Positions 43,321 to 54,400 of a stretch of 64,000 nt of DNA are shown here, piece by piece. The position numbers and the translations under genes were made by a program. Position 1 is the first letter of the stretch, and each line of letters starts with the position of its first letter. The notes beneath the pieces were generated by a model. That model saw only the letters and a program-made list of their open reading frames with translations, was not told where the DNA came from and did no database searches. Source of the stretch: Sphingobacterium sp. (GTDB taxonomy: Bacteria; Bacteroidota; Bacteroidia; Sphingobacteriales; Sphingobacteriaceae); contig JAITLV010000064.1 of NCBI GenBank assembly GCA_031277685.1, forward strand, positions 24,954-88,953. The letters run 5' to 3'.

Positions 43321-44670
43321 TCAATCAATAAATGAACTTGCCGATTTGGATACGTCAGCTTTGTTCAGGTAACCAAAGTCTTCACTGGAATTGTTCGTAT
43401 CTTTTAGAATTCGGCGTCCATTGACAGTTTTTAATGTCTTACGGACCAGCGACTGGCTGGAATATTGTCCAGCTGGTACGAACGTGCGAACAGCATCCAA
43501 CGAAGTTGGTAGGCGCTTCGGCACGCGTTGACTTTCGGTCGGGTGCATCACTTCGACGGCATCATCAATATAGCTGACCGGAATCTGCAACATTTTCTTT
43601 GTAGCAGCGGTGATCTCCCGCTGATCAGGTGTCGCCACCGTAGGGAGCGATTTAACGGCTGGCAGATTTGGATTAGCTTTAAGGAGGATAAAAGCATCGC
43701 GACCATTAGCCTTTAATACCATGTCATTGCCCGAAATAAAGTAAGTGACATCCATATTGGTCACATTGGGATTATCGATGTCATATTTGTATGGTGTACC
43801 CCCCAGGTAGCTGATGAGATTGGTCTCAAAGTCGGCTTTGGATAAGTTGACGGTCAGGCTTGGATCAGTAATAACCACATTGGTATTGCCATTGCCAGCA
43901 TAAGATGCGGTATGGTCCACTGCTGTAGCGGCGATAATAATACTCTGACCGGGCTGAACAGGATATTTTTTGCCTGTTCCATCACTTGGTACCATAAATA
44001 CCGTATTGGCATACACATAATCTTTATTGGCATCCATTCCGGCACCCACTGTGATGTCATGGGACTGACTCCAGTCGTACTGATTGCTGCCCGGCAGAAA
44101 ATATTGTCCACTGTTGTTGTTCTTGCCTTCTACCTGTCCGATATAGAGGCTATCGGCATATAGCACCGTATTGGAATTGTTGTAGATTTCTAGGAATTGA
44201 TCCCTGAAAGTCGCGCCTTTGGTGACATCTGATCCGGCATAGTAGATCTGTTTAAAAACCCAGTTGCCGACCTTACCAATCACAAGATCAAGTTGTTTTT
44301 CGGTATCGCTGCTGACATCCAGCCGTTCGATGGCGCCATTGAAGGTGACATCTTCCGCTGTGAAAATACCGGTTTTTTGCGTGTATTCCTGTGCGCTGAC
44401 CACAAGTGTGGCCGAGACATCGTATGCGCCGGGCGTTACACTGGCAAAGGATACTTTTCCTGTGGCAGTCCCTGTTGCGCTGTAGGATCCACTTGTGTTG
44501 CGGTTGGTAATTTTGATGCTGGCTTTTGAGACATCAAAAGAAATATCCCCTTCGACAGCTTGCAATGTCAGCTGTAGCGATACTGGCCGTACGCGGTCCT
44601 CTTCAGACTTTTTACAGCCGGATAGGACGCTCACGATGAGCAGGACGATAATAAATAAATTTCTGTTCAT
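43321..44670 (-). CDS. DUF4876-type surface lipoprotein
   Basis: A 449-residue lipoprotein with C19 in VLSGC. The first 110 residues form a carboxypeptidase-regulatory-like beta sandwich (VSLQLTLQAVEG to YDVSATLVVSAQEY). The rest includes KQIYYAGSDVTKGATFRDQF and FLEIYNNS, characteristic of DUF4876, which resembles lamin-tail-like domains. It is encoded 11 bases after the TonB receptor gene and is probably its surface-exposed partner lipoprotein, as SusD is for SusC, though the fold is different. Confidence 0.78.
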   Translation of the reverse strand: MNRNLFIIVLLIVSVLSGCKKSEEDRVRPVSLQLTLQAVEGDISFDVSKASIKITNRNTSGSYSATGTATGKVSFASVTPGAYDVSATLVVSAQEYTQKTGIFTAEDVTFNGAIERLDVSSDTEKQLDLVIGKVGNWVFKQIYYAGSDVTKGATFRDQFLEIYNNSNTVLYADSLYIGQVEGKNNNSGQYFLPGSNQYDWSQSHDITVGAGMDANKDYVYANTVFMVPSDGTGKKYPVQPGQSIIIAATAVDHTASYAGNGNTNVVITDPSLTVNLSKADFETNLISYLGGTPYKYDIDNPNVTNMDVTYFISGNDMVLKANGRDAFILLKANPNLPAVKSLPTVATPDQREITAATKKMLQIPVSYIDDAVEVMHPTESQRVPKRLPTSLDAVRTFVPAGQYSSQSLVRKTLKTVNGRRILKDTNNSSEDFGYLNKADVSKSASSFID

Positions 44671-44681
44671 ATTGTTGTCTG

Positions 44682-47420
44682 TTAAAATTTTATGGATGTT
44701 CCGATGGTTAAGCTGGGTTTATGATTTGGATCAAAGATCCGGTCGGTCCCATTGTCGAGTGTGATCAATTGGTATGGGCGTAGGTCCAACAGATTGTAGA
44801 CACGCATATTAATTCTAAAATTTTTGCGGATTTCCTTCTCAAAACCCATATTCATCGTGGTGTAAACAAAAGGTGTATTTTCTGTTTTGCTATCTTTGGT
44901 TTGCTTGTTCAGTGTATTGAATGGCGCCCCCTGCGCCTCGGCAGCTGTAAGCGTATGGAACCGAATATCGTCATCAAGGTACGCTATTGGAGTCAGGCTG
45001 CTCAAGGTCCGATTGTCGCCAAGGATATTGATATCCAGTGAAAGGTTGATGACAAATCCAATACGTGAAAAATGGGTTACCGTATTTAATTTTGAGAGCA
45101 GCGATTTTGCCGACAGACGAAGGGGTTCATAGTAAACCGTTTTGATATAACGCACTTCATCCAGGTATGTTCTTTGTACTGGATTAAAGGCTTCATTGAT
45201 AGCATTTTTTGCTCTTGTATAATTATAGGAGGTATTCAGTGAAAAAGAGGTGGCAATAACCGGGATTTTAGGCGTAGACAAATACCATTCAAAACCATAA
45301 CTTTCGGATACCAGACCATTGGTCAATTGATGGTCAATGAAACCACCGTTGACAATGGTCGCTCCCGTAGGTGCATATTCAAATTTATTTGTGGTTTGGT
45401 TTAACCAGTAACTATATTGCGGTAGTTCATAGCGCCGCAAGTTGCTCATCGCGTAGAAACCGTCACTATTTTTCTTGTAATAAGCATAAATTGATGTATT
45501 GAACCAGCGGCTCTTGCGCGTTGCACCAAATTCTACCTGAAACGATTTGGATGGTTTGAGCTTACTGTTGTCAATCTGGATTTTATCCGTATAAAGGAGA
45601 TACAGCGAGGGGTCGAGGCCACCGGTACTGGCGGTGATCAGATCATAATCGATGAAAGTAGGTCCGGGATAAAGCTGTGCAAGCGATGGAGCCTTGGTCG
45701 CGATACCCAAAGCACCTGTAAAAGTCCACCGCTTATTCCATTGCAGCTGCGAATTGAAACGTGGTTGAATAGTACCATAACCATTTTGGATATCATAACG
45801 TACACCAAGGTTGTTGGACAAGGTACGTCGGCCCAATTTCAGGTCAAATTGATCTTCGAGATAAAGACTCCAGTTTTTGGCGGCCGGAATATGCTCAAAA
45901 GAATAGGGACGTAAATTTTGTTGGTTATCACCGACCAATCTGGGACGCTCGGGGTCGGATATGACGCCTTGTCCACCATTATTCGAATAATTGAAACCAG
46001 CGCCATAGCTAAAGTTGTGTCCGACAGTTCCCAGCTGTACCTGCCCATTGGACGAAACACTGGCCGAGGCTGTAATGGGTTTTCCGATGATCAGTTCTTC
46101 TGTCATGGTGGACAACAGCACATATTTGCCCTCATAGATTCCCATGGTATCTAAATAAGCAATTGGCGTAAGCCCTCGGTTAACTGCATAGCTGGAATAG
46201 GATTCTTGTTTGCCCAGGGAGATACTACTGTTGATTTGTAGATTTTTCATCCACTGTTGACCGATCTGAATCCCCATTCGGTTGTTCAGTGAAAATTTAT
46301 TGTTGGTAAATTTCGACGTCCGCAATGTGATGTCATCGGGATCCTGACGCTTGTTGTCGTTCCGTCCCGAATAATCCAGTGAAATGGTATTTTTAATTTT
46401 TCCAAAAACATTGGTCCACATCAGGCTTTGTGAATAGCGATGGAAGGATTTGACTTTGTCTTTTGGGTCAGCGTTGCTATAGGTCCAGTTGCTGCTAAAG
46501 TTTAGGGCACCCCATTTGGGTGACAGCAAAAATCCCTTGCTGAGTGAACTGCTGGTCGAACCACCATTGATGTTGAAACTGGCAACATAAGGACTCCGGC
46601 CGGCCTGACGGTCAATAAGGACTGCGCCATTGGTCACTTCGCCATAACGGGCAGGGGCAATGCCCTGGATGACTTCTATTTTTTCAATATTGTTCACAGG
46701 GATATCACGCAGATCAATTCCCTGAAAAGGCGTATCGTAGCTCTTTCCTTCCCGGTTGCCAAAATAACTATCCCGATAACCATTCATGGTAATTGTGCTT
46801 CCATTGAGTCCCCCACGCGCAAGTCCTCTGGTTTGTAGATTGGCATCATTGGAAATCCGCATATCATCGATGATAATGGCAATTCCTTGCGAATTATTGA
46901 TATCAAAAGGACCAAGAGAAAGTCCGCCGCCACGTAAGGTTAGCGTCGATAGACTATTGAGATCCAAGGGGAGTGTTTTTTTTCCGGGCAGCGCATTCAT
47001 CACATCTACCAGACTGAAAGCCTGCAGCTGATCGATCGCCTGTTTGTCTATCTGAATGGACGAGTTGGAACGTCCATTGTCATTGATATCAGGTAAAATA
47101 TTAACCTCTTCCAAGGTGAGAGAAAGATCGCGTAGTACAATGGTATGACGGTCTTTTGATAGTTTGGCAGGGTAGGATCGATGGATGGTCTGTTTTCCCA
47201 GATAAGCCACTTTAATACGGATCGAGTCGCGCGCCTGGACATCGAATTCGAAATTGCCCATACGGTCGGTCATGTAGCTGGTATTGCTGTGGAGCAGGGT
47301 AATCGATGCAAAGGGTAAGGCCAGTCCCTGCTCATCTTTTACTGTTCCATAAAACCGCTCCTGTGCGTTGGCGATAACTGCCATGCCGCATAAAACCGAT
47401 GCCATTAATTCTTTTTTCAT
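44682..47420 (-). CDS. TonB-dependent receptor with N-terminal carboxypeptidase-like domain
   Basis: A 912-residue outer-membrane transporter. After the signal peptide there is a CarboxypepD_reg-like domain (RFYGTVKDEQGLALPFASIT), then the plug (about 125-240; ALPGKKTLPLDLNSLSTLTLRGGG, and IEKIEVIQGIAPARYGEVTNGAV) and a barrel of about 22 strands ending in SLTIGTSIKF. It is not a SusC type, since the plug and size are closer to siderophore or metal receptors. With the lipoprotein, second barrel and di-heme protein downstream it suggests uptake of heme, iron or copper. It is the first gene of the operon. Confidence 0.88.
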   Translation of the reverse strand: MKKELMASVLCGMAVIANAQERFYGTVKDEQGLALPFASITLLHSNTSYMTDRMGNFEFDVQARDSIRIKVAYLGKQTIHRSYPAKLSKDRHTIVLRDLSLTLEEVNILPDINDNGRSNSSIQIDKQAIDQLQAFSLVDVMNALPGKKTLPLDLNSLSTLTLRGGGLSLGPFDINNSQGIAIIIDDMRISNDANLQTRGLARGGLNGSTITMNGYRDSYFGNREGKSYDTPFQGIDLRDIPVNNIEKIEVIQGIAPARYGEVTNGAVLIDRQAGRSPYVASFNINGGSTSSSLSKGFLLSPKWGALNFSSNWTYSNADPKDKVKSFHRYSQSLMWTNVFGKIKNTISLDYSGRNDNKRQDPDDITLRTSKFTNNKFSLNNRMGIQIGQQWMKNLQINSSISLGKQESYSSYAVNRGLTPIAYLDTMGIYEGKYVLLSTMTEELIIGKPITASASVSSNGQVQLGTVGHNFSYGAGFNYSNNGGQGVISDPERPRLVGDNQQNLRPYSFEHIPAAKNWSLYLEDQFDLKLGRRTLSNNLGVRYDIQNGYGTIQPRFNSQLQWNKRWTFTGALGIATKAPSLAQLYPGPTFIDYDLITASTGGLDPSLYLLYTDKIQIDNSKLKPSKSFQVEFGATRKSRWFNTSIYAYYKKNSDGFYAMSNLRRYELPQYSYWLNQTTNKFEYAPTGATIVNGGFIDHQLTNGLVSESYGFEWYLSTPKIPVIATSFSLNTSYNYTRAKNAINEAFNPVQRTYLDEVRYIKTVYYEPLRLSAKSLLSKLNTVTHFSRIGFVINLSLDINILGDNRTLSSLTPIAYLDDDIRFHTLTAAEAQGAPFNTLNKQTKDSKTENTPFVYTTMNMGFEKEIRKNFRINMRVYNLLDLRPYQLITLDNGTDRIFDPNHKPSLTIGTSIKF

Positions 47421-47478
47421 AAGTACGTATAAAAACGCGAAAATTCAGCTTGAGTTTCTTTGCTGAATTAGTTGACGT

Positions 47479-47510
47479 CAAAAATAAGGCAAAAAAGCTG
47501 TTTTTTCAAA
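47479..47510 (-). promoter_or_regulatory. Promoter of the TonB receptor operon
   Basis: On the minus strand: TTTG (47510-47507), a 20-base spacer, TATTTTTG (47486-47479). It is a complete match to the consensus, 58 bases before the receptor ATG. Confidence 0.65.
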
Positions 47511-47673
47511 TTATTTTTAATCAATCTAAATATATAATTGGGTAATCATGAATATTGTATGCAGAAAAACGCATGTTTGGAGCTGTGTGCTACCAGGCCT
47601 AATTTTTTGCAGCGATGCGGCGAAGATGGATCCGGCTAAACTTTTTCTGTTGCAAACTTGTTGATTAGGGTAT

Positions 47674-49020
47674 ATGAAAAATATGATGTTATCCTATTCC
47701 CTAAATAAGTGGATCACCACCTATGTATGCGGATGCTTTCTCGCGATCGTTATGCTCACGGGTTGTCATGACCGTAATGCAAAGCAGCAGCCGAAAAGTA
47801 AAGCAGAAAAGACAATGACCGAACAGGCGGAAAATACTGACTTTACCCTGGCCTGGCTCAATGCTCTTTTTTATGAAGAAGATTTCGAGCCCGCTTTAAA
47901 ATCGGATCTGCAGCTCAATAAAGAACAGATCAAAGCCTTAAAAGAGGCGGCGAGTGCCGCTGTTGGAAAGCTAAGTGAGGACGCTGAACCCTCGACTAAA
48001 TCATTTAAAGAATCTATCAAACAGGCGACAACAGAGATTGTTCGGATCCTTGGTGAACAGAAAGCTGGTCAGTTCTTCCATTTTATCGCCACACGTTATG
48101 CGGACGAGCAGAATACACTGCCCTTAGAACCTAATCAGGTTCCCGAAGATACACGGGTTGTTGTGAATGCACCAGCCTTCCGAATGGATGTATTTCAGCA
48201 GGGTAAGCTGATCAAAACCTACAAGGTGGGGGTGGGCTATCCGGAGTTTCCATTGCCGACAGGCGTACGCAAGGCAACTAATATCATTTTTAATCCGACC
48301 TGGACACCCCCGGATGAACCTTGGGTAAAGGGCAAGGTAAGTCCTGGTGAGAAAGTACCTGCCGGAAGCAAATTAAATCCACTGGGACCGATCAAAATTC
48401 CCATTGGCATGCCATCGTTGATTCATGGCGGAAAAGATGTCTCCAAACTTGGGGCTTTTGCTTCCCATGGTTGTGTGGGGCTTACGGATGGACAGGTACA
48501 GGATTTTACCCAGCTGCTTGCTCAGGTATCGGGAAGTCCAATTTCAGCGGACAAAATTGCCGACTATGAGAAGAAAAACACCAAAACAGAATCGGTCAAA
48601 CTTACACAGCCGGTGCTGGTAGAACTGCGTTATGAAACCATCGTTGCGCAAGATGGTCAGCTGCATATTTATAGAGATATATACGAGCGTGGTACCAATA
48701 CTGTCGAAAATGCGACCCGTGTACTCGATAACTATGGAGTCAAATTTGAAAAACTCAGTGAGCAGGAAAAAAATAGCCTGACCCAAGCCTTGGCGGAAAT
48801 GAATACCGATGCGCGTGGCAACAAAATTGCCGGGGCTGATCATCCCGATCAGGCCACAAAAGCAGACAGTGCACAGAAAAGAAATGCGGACAAAGAAAAC
48901 CGGAAGGAAAAGGGGCAGGTGACCAGGAAAGTCATCGGTCAGCAGGAAATTGCCATACCCATTGCCGCACTCCGTGGAAAGGGCTATCCAACTCCTGTAG
49001 CGTACAATATAGGAAAATAG
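47674..49020 (+). CDS. L,D-transpeptidase lipoprotein
   Basis: A 448-residue lipoprotein (C31 in LTGC) with a YkuD catalytic domain in the middle. RVVVNAPAFRMDVFQQGKLI opens the domain, and SLIHGG followed by SHGCVGL holds the conserved His residues and catalytic C267. It should cross-link peptidoglycan or attach proteins to it in the periplasm. The N-terminal 120 residues are a helical region of unknown use, and the C-terminal 90 residues are rich in Lys, Glu and Asn with an RKVIGQQEIAIPIAALRGKGYP end. It is a single-gene unit with a hairpin after it. Confidence 0.88.
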   Translation: MKNMMLSYSLNKWITTYVCGCFLAIVMLTGCHDRNAKQQPKSKAEKTMTEQAENTDFTLAWLNALFYEEDFEPALKSDLQLNKEQIKALKEAASAAVGKLSEDAEPSTKSFKESIKQATTEIVRILGEQKAGQFFHFIATRYADEQNTLPLEPNQVPEDTRVVVNAPAFRMDVFQQGKLIKTYKVGVGYPEFPLPTGVRKATNIIFNPTWTPPDEPWVKGKVSPGEKVPAGSKLNPLGPIKIPIGMPSLIHGGKDVSKLGAFASHGCVGLTDGQVQDFTQLLAQVSGSPISADKIADYEKKNTKTESVKLTQPVLVELRYETIVAQDGQLHIYRDIYERGTNTVENATRVLDNYGVKFEKLSEQEKNSLTQALAEMNTDARGNKIAGADHPDQATKADSAQKRNADKENRKEKGQVTRKVIGQQEIAIPIAALRGKGYPTPVAYNIGK

Positions 49021-49385
49021 TTTCCAAACATAGGTTGCTTCTGCTAACGGAAGCAACCTGTGCTTAAAATAAAAAATTTTATTTGACCTTGACCAATTAG
49101 GTAATTAAACACTCAACCCCGCTTTTTTTTGCAAATAGAACTGATTTCATCTACCTCACGATGACCTACTTAGTTTTTTTTGCTGATTTATTGCTTTTAA
49201 ACGGATTGATAAGGATGCCTTAAACGCGTGCTATTTTAAGATTAAGAATGACTCCTAGCTGTGCTTTCGCTCGCTCTTAGTAACTATTTTTGCATTTGTC
49301 ATATTTTTATATTCAATTTGTTTACTTAAATTGATTATGAGAACCTAGTCAAATTGGAGATATTGTATTTTAGTAGAGAAGCAGT
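49021..49385. other. Intergenic region of 365 bases before the sigma-factor gene
   Basis: It begins with the terminator at 49032-49059. Later TATTTTTG at 49285-49292 fits a -7 box about 95 bases before the sigma-factor start, without a clear -33 partner. The rest is AT-rich and I see no open frame or RNA structure. Confidence 0.5.
49032..49059 (+). terminator. Terminator after the L,D-transpeptidase
   Basis: AGGTTGCTTC and GAAGCAACCT form a perfect 10-bp stem around an 8-base loop, 11 bases after the stop. The tail is AT-rich but is not a pure T-run. Confidence 0.7.
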
Positions 49386-49991
49386 ATGGAAGGATTCTAT
49401 TCTGAAACTCAGGCCGAAGCTCAAGATAGTGTGCTGATTGCACGAATAAAAAAAGGCGATGAGGAGGCGTTCACAATATTTTATAAACGTCATTTTTCGA
49501 AAATGTACCTTGCTGCTGTTCATTTGCTCAAAGAGGAGGATATGGCAAACGATGCTGTGCAGGAATTGTTTATGGAGCTGTGGCATCGGCCTGAACGTAT
49601 TGATTCAGCAGGTAACATCAAGGGATATTTGTATACGGTACTCCGAAATAGGATCCTTTCCAACATGAATCGTAGCAAATATTTTAACGAATACGTCAGC
49701 TCTTATTTGGCGTTTCAACATCAAAATACCTGCGACACTGAGGAAACAGTCCTCTTGCGTGAACTTGAGCGTATATTGGAAGAGAAGATAGCCTTGCTAC
49801 CTCCCAAAATGCAAGCCGTATATCAGCTCTCGCGCGATGGAAAGCTATCCAATAAAGAAATTGCTGAGCAATTGAATATTACTGAAGGTACTGTAAAGCA
49901 GCATAAACATCAGGCCATGCGCATCCTGAGAAGTAAGTTTCCGAGACTCCTGTTGTTCTTCCTGTTTTTTTATAATGAGGATATCTTTTAG
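49386..49991 (+). CDS. ECF RNA polymerase sigma factor, FecI/SusC-locus type
   Basis: A 201-residue sigma factor. Region 2 (DEEAFTIFYKRHFSKMYLAA through NDAVQELFMELW) binds RNA polymerase and the -10 element; region 4 (LLPPKMQAVYQLSRDGKLSN-KEIAEQLNITEGTVKQHKHQA) holds the helix-turn-helix. A hydrophobic C-terminus (LLLFFLFFY) is common in Bacteroidota members. The anti-sigma gene follows after 133 bases, and then a SusC/SusD pair, the usual order for a glycan-responsive system. It should switch on the SusC/SusD operon when the substrate is bound outside. Confidence 0.93.
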   Translation: MEGFYSETQAEAQDSVLIARIKKGDEEAFTIFYKRHFSKMYLAAVHLLKEEDMANDAVQELFMELWHRPERIDSAGNIKGYLYTVLRNRILSNMNRSKYFNEYVSSYLAFQHQNTCDTEETVLLRELERILEEKIALLPPKMQAVYQLSRDGKLSNKEIAEQLNITEGTVKQHKHQAMRILRSKFPRLLLFFLFFYNEDIF

Positions 49992-50124
49992 CCCAATCCC
50001 CCTCAAAATAAATATAACCGACCCTATTTATTTTTTTTTATTTTCCAACTATAACTTCTCGCGCTGTCATTCGTATTAAAGATACAAGACCCAAAACAGG
50101 TTGGGCTGTAGGATCGAAATTGTT

Positions 50125-51234
50125 ATGCAGGAACGAGAAAAAATTAAACAATTATTTGACCGATATCAACGAGGGCAGTGTACAGCTGAAGAGAAAGCAG
50201 ACCTACATGCTTGGTTTAACCATTATGCGGAGCGCGAGGCCCATGGTCTTGATGAGATCGCTCGATTGTATCAAGAAGATGCCCAGGAGCAAGATAACGA
50301 AGTCATCAATCCTGCTCCTAAATTGAGACGGATACTGCCGTATGTTGCTGCTGCAATATTGATTGTTGCAATGATAGCGACCTTAATTTTTAATCTTAGC
50401 AAACATAAACCTGGTCGGGAAGCTTTGATGGCCAAACTTGAAAAAAATGATGTCATGCCCGGTGGAAATAGAGCTAAACTGACCCTGGCAGATGGAACGG
50501 TAATAGATTTGGATAGAGACCAAAATGGTATTATGGTTAGCGCAAACAAGATTAATTATCCTGATGGAAACGGCAATATCGTTCAACTCGATGACAACGT
50601 AGTCAGTCAGCTGGCACTCTCCACGCCTAAAGGAGGTACTTACCAATTGAGGTTGGCAGATGGGACAAAGGTTTGGTTGAATGCGGGGTCTACGCTGCGT
50701 TATCCATCTCAATTTGCAAAAAATGAACGCGTGGTTGAAATTATAGGTGAAGCCTATTTTTCAGTTGTAAAGGATAAAACTCGCCCCTTCAGGGTCATTA
50801 GCCGTGGTCAGCAGGTGGAGGTAATGGGTACGGAATTTAATATCTCGGCTTACAATAATGATCGCGAGATCAAAACAACTTTAGTGTCGGGCGCTGTACG
50901 ATTGAAAACAAAGGATAAGCTTTTGCTGCTTTCCCCAGGTGAGCAAGCCGCTTGCTCTGAAAAAGGTGATATACATAAACAACCCATCGATGTGCAGCCG
51001 TTCGTCGCATGGAAAAACGGGGAGTTCTATTTCGAAAATACGCCCTTGACTGAAATGCTCAAGCAGCTGTCTAGGTGGTATGATATTGATGTGGTTTATG
51101 CAAGAGAAATCCCCCCCAATGAACGCTTTTCCGGTACGATGTCACGCAATGTAACACTGCAGACTGTCCTCAAATTGCTTAAAATATCTGAAATAGGCTA
51201 CCGTATTGAAAATAACAAACTAATTATAGAATAA
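50125..51234 (+). CDS. FecR family anti-sigma factor
   Basis: A 369-residue inner-membrane protein. The first 75 residues are cytosolic and hold the sigma factor, a single membrane helix follows (LPYVAAAILIVAMIATLIF), then the periplasmic FecR domain (TPKGGTYQLRLADGTKVWLNAGS, GEAYFSVVKDKTRPFRV, QQVEVMGTEFNI) and a DUF4974-like end (FYFENTPLTEMLKQLSRWYDIDV). It should receive the signal from the N-terminal STN domain of the SusC protein and release the sigma factor. The ATG at 50125 starts at a normal cytosolic sequence; a TTG at 50101 is less likely. Confidence 0.92.
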   Translation: MQEREKIKQLFDRYQRGQCTAEEKADLHAWFNHYAEREAHGLDEIARLYQEDAQEQDNEVINPAPKLRRILPYVAAAILIVAMIATLIFNLSKHKPGREALMAKLEKNDVMPGGNRAKLTLADGTVIDLDRDQNGIMVSANKINYPDGNGNIVQLDDNVVSQLALSTPKGGTYQLRLADGTKVWLNAGSTLRYPSQFAKNERVVEIIGEAYFSVVKDKTRPFRVISRGQQVEVMGTEFNISAYNNDREIKTTLVSGAVRLKTKDKLLLLSPGEQAACSEKGDIHKQPIDVQPFVAWKNGEFYFENTPLTEMLKQLSRWYDIDVVYAREIPPNERFSGTMSRNVTLQTVLKLLKISEIGYRIENNKLIIE

Positions 51235-51432
51235 CCCTTATAACTGATCTTATGCATATGACCGATACAACTTAACCTACAACAAGCGATACCGTACAAA
51301 GATACAGGGAGAACGCACCACCATCCCCCCTGTTATGTCGGATAATATCGTATGATTATTTAAACATCCAATTCACATTATCCAATCACTGCAAACTTAA
51401 GAAAAAAAGTGTTGCAGTGGCAATTATAGGCC

Positions 51433-54400
51433 ATGAATATGAATATTCGTTTTACCCGTAATTTACCATCGGGACAAACCGGAAGGCAAATCCTTCGAAT
51501 TATGAGATTGACAACACTTTTTGTACTGATGGGCTGTCTGCACATTAGCGCAAAATCAATTGCCCAGACAATAACCCTGGAAGCTCGTAGCTATTCATTA
51601 AAAGAGGTTTTTAAGGCCGTTCGGCAGCAGACCAATTATAAAGTCGTTTATAATGTACGTTTTCTGGATGGCGCTAAGGCTGTTTCGATTTCGGCTCATC
51701 AGATGCCGCTACAGCAATTCTTGAAACGGGCTCTTCGTGATCAGGATCTTCACTATAGCATCGAAGAAAACACGATTTTCATCGGTCGAAAGATAGCTAC
51801 TAATCCTGAAAAATTAAATGCGGTTGGCACTACCCAGACCCAACAGCTTACGCTCTCAGGTAAGGTGACAAATACAGAAGGACAAGCATTGGGCGGCGTG
51901 ACGGTAAAAGTGAAGGGCACTAGTATGAATGTAATGACCAAACCGGATGGGAGCTTTACTATCCCTGTGTCTGCCGCACGTGTGACGCTGATCTTCAGTT
52001 CGGTTGGATTCAGTACGCAAGAATTAATTGCCGACGCTGGTCAGAAAGAATTGAAGATAGCCCTGAGTGCTGATCTGCAGCAATTGAACGAAATTGTTGT
52101 AGTGGGGTATACCGCTAAAAGTAAAAATGAATTGACCAGTGCTGTTACTGTGGTGTCGGGTGCCAAACTGAAGGATGTCACAGCCAACAGCGTGGGTACT
52201 ATGCTGCAGGGGAAAGTGGCTGGCCTGCAAGTTGTAAATAGTTCCGGAGCACCTGGCGCAAACGCAGAAATTAGGCTGAGGGGCGTGTCTTCTGTCAATG
52301 CAAACCAAAGTCCGCTGATCGTAGTAGATGGTATTATAGGCGGTAATTATGATCCCAATGATGTGGAAAATATAACCGTACTGAAAGATGCCGGCGCGAC
52401 AGCTTTATATGGATCCCAGGCCAATGCTGGCGTCATTATCGTCACCACAAAAAATGCCAAAGAGGAAGGCCTGGGATTTGAAGCAAAAGTCGCTTCTGGG
52501 TTCCGCAACCCTGACTTTGGAAAACTCAAACTGATGAACAGTCGTCAGCTGTATGACTATCAGAAAGAATTCTACCGCGATTATATCCCCGGAGCAACAG
52601 ACAATAGTTATAAAATAGATTTAGGGAAATTCTACGCAGAACGGCCATTGGACTTACTTGACCAAAATTATGATTGGTCCAAGGAATCTTTTAAATCGGC
52701 CCCGATCTATAATTTCTATATTTCCGCAAGAGGGAAAAGCAGCAAAAATGACTATTATATTGGTGCATCTTATTACCGGGAAAAAGGAACATTTGTCAAA
52801 ACTAATTATGAAAGACTTAATTTGAGAGGGAACTCGACCTATCACATCAATGCAAGATTGGATGTAATCAACAATATCAACATCAGTGGCAGCCGAGGAA
52901 TGAATAATGATTATATGGATATGTATTATGCATTTCTTAATCTTCCTTGGGACAATCCTTACGATAACAATGGACAGCCCGTCTATGTGGATGGCGCCTC
53001 ATCGTTTAAATGGTGGTCCCGGGATAAGATCAATCCGATTCATACCGTAGCCAACTCGGAGCATACCACGAAAGGGTTTGATATCAATTACGATTTGGGT
53101 GCAAATTATCGCATCACCGATTGGCTGACATTTACGAGTACCAATCGCGTGTCAGCCTCGTATAATAAGGGGGTAAATTATGTGTCGTCCTTGGCCGCGG
53201 GTACGTATCATGGTGATGGGTACCTGGATGAATTGAATGCCTTGAACTATGGTATTATCAGTAATCAACTTTTTAAGTTTAATTTTCCAATGAATGATCA
53301 TGTGATCAATGGTTTTGTGGGCGGGGCGTTTGAAAGTGGGCGAACAGAATATTCCGGTGGTTCAGGGAAAGGATTGCCCGAGGGGCTAAAAGTGCCTAAC
53401 GTGATATCCAGTAATCAAAAACTGAATGGCTACCATATCGGTACAACCTTGCAGTCGCTTTTGTCCCAGGTGAATTATAGCTATAAGAATCGGTATTTTA
53501 TTTCGGGATCTTATAGATACGATGGCTCTTCTAACTTTGTGCCAAGCAAACGCTATGGTGGCTTTCCCTCTTTATCCGCCGCCTGGTCTGTGAGTAGTGA
53601 AGAATTTATGGCATCGAATAAGACTATAGATAACCTCAAGGTTCGTGCGAGTTATGGTTTTACAGGAACACAGGATATTGGAGCTTCACGCTATCTGGGC
53701 TTATTTTCGTTAACTGCACAATACAACAATATTGTCGGAGCTATACCTTACCAGTTGGCTAGCCCTAACCTAACCTGGGAAAGCAAGCGTCAGATGAATC
53801 TTGGGTTAGATATAGGTCTATTTAAACGTGTAAATCTAACGGTAGACGCCTATCGCAATGATACGAAAGATCTACTTTTGCAGGTCGCGCAGCCTCTTTC
53901 GGTGGGGTTTGAAACAAAATGGGAAAATGCAGGTACTGTGATCAACAAGGGCATAGAGATCGGCATTAGTTCGACCAATATTCAAACACAGCATTTCCAA
54001 TGGACGACTGACTTTACAATTAATTTCAACAAAAATAAATTGGCTGGTTTCCCCTCCGATATTGTCAGGACCAGTTCGACTGGGGTAACGCAGATTTATC
54101 GCAATGGGGGTAATCTTTTTGAGTTTTATATGCCCAAATGGCTCGGTGTTGATCCGGAGAACGGCGCCCCGCTCTGGGAAAAATTAGTCGACAATAACGG
54201 TGCTCAACTCCCCATACCGGAGAAAACTGCGGACTATGCACAGGCGACAAATCAAGAAGTGGGATCGGCCTTGCCAAAATACCAGGGGGGATTCAATAAT
54301 AGCTTTAGGTATAAAAATTTTCAGTTCAGTGTGAGTACATATTTTAATTATGGCAACAAAGTGTTCAGCAACAATTTGCGCTATATGATGAATGATGGTC

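Noticed and set aside
48544..49056. A 170-codon minus-strand frame over the end of the L,D-transpeptidase gene
   Set aside because: The plus-strand frame is a full-length lipoprotein with intact catalytic motif, and the antisense frame crosses the terminator hairpin.
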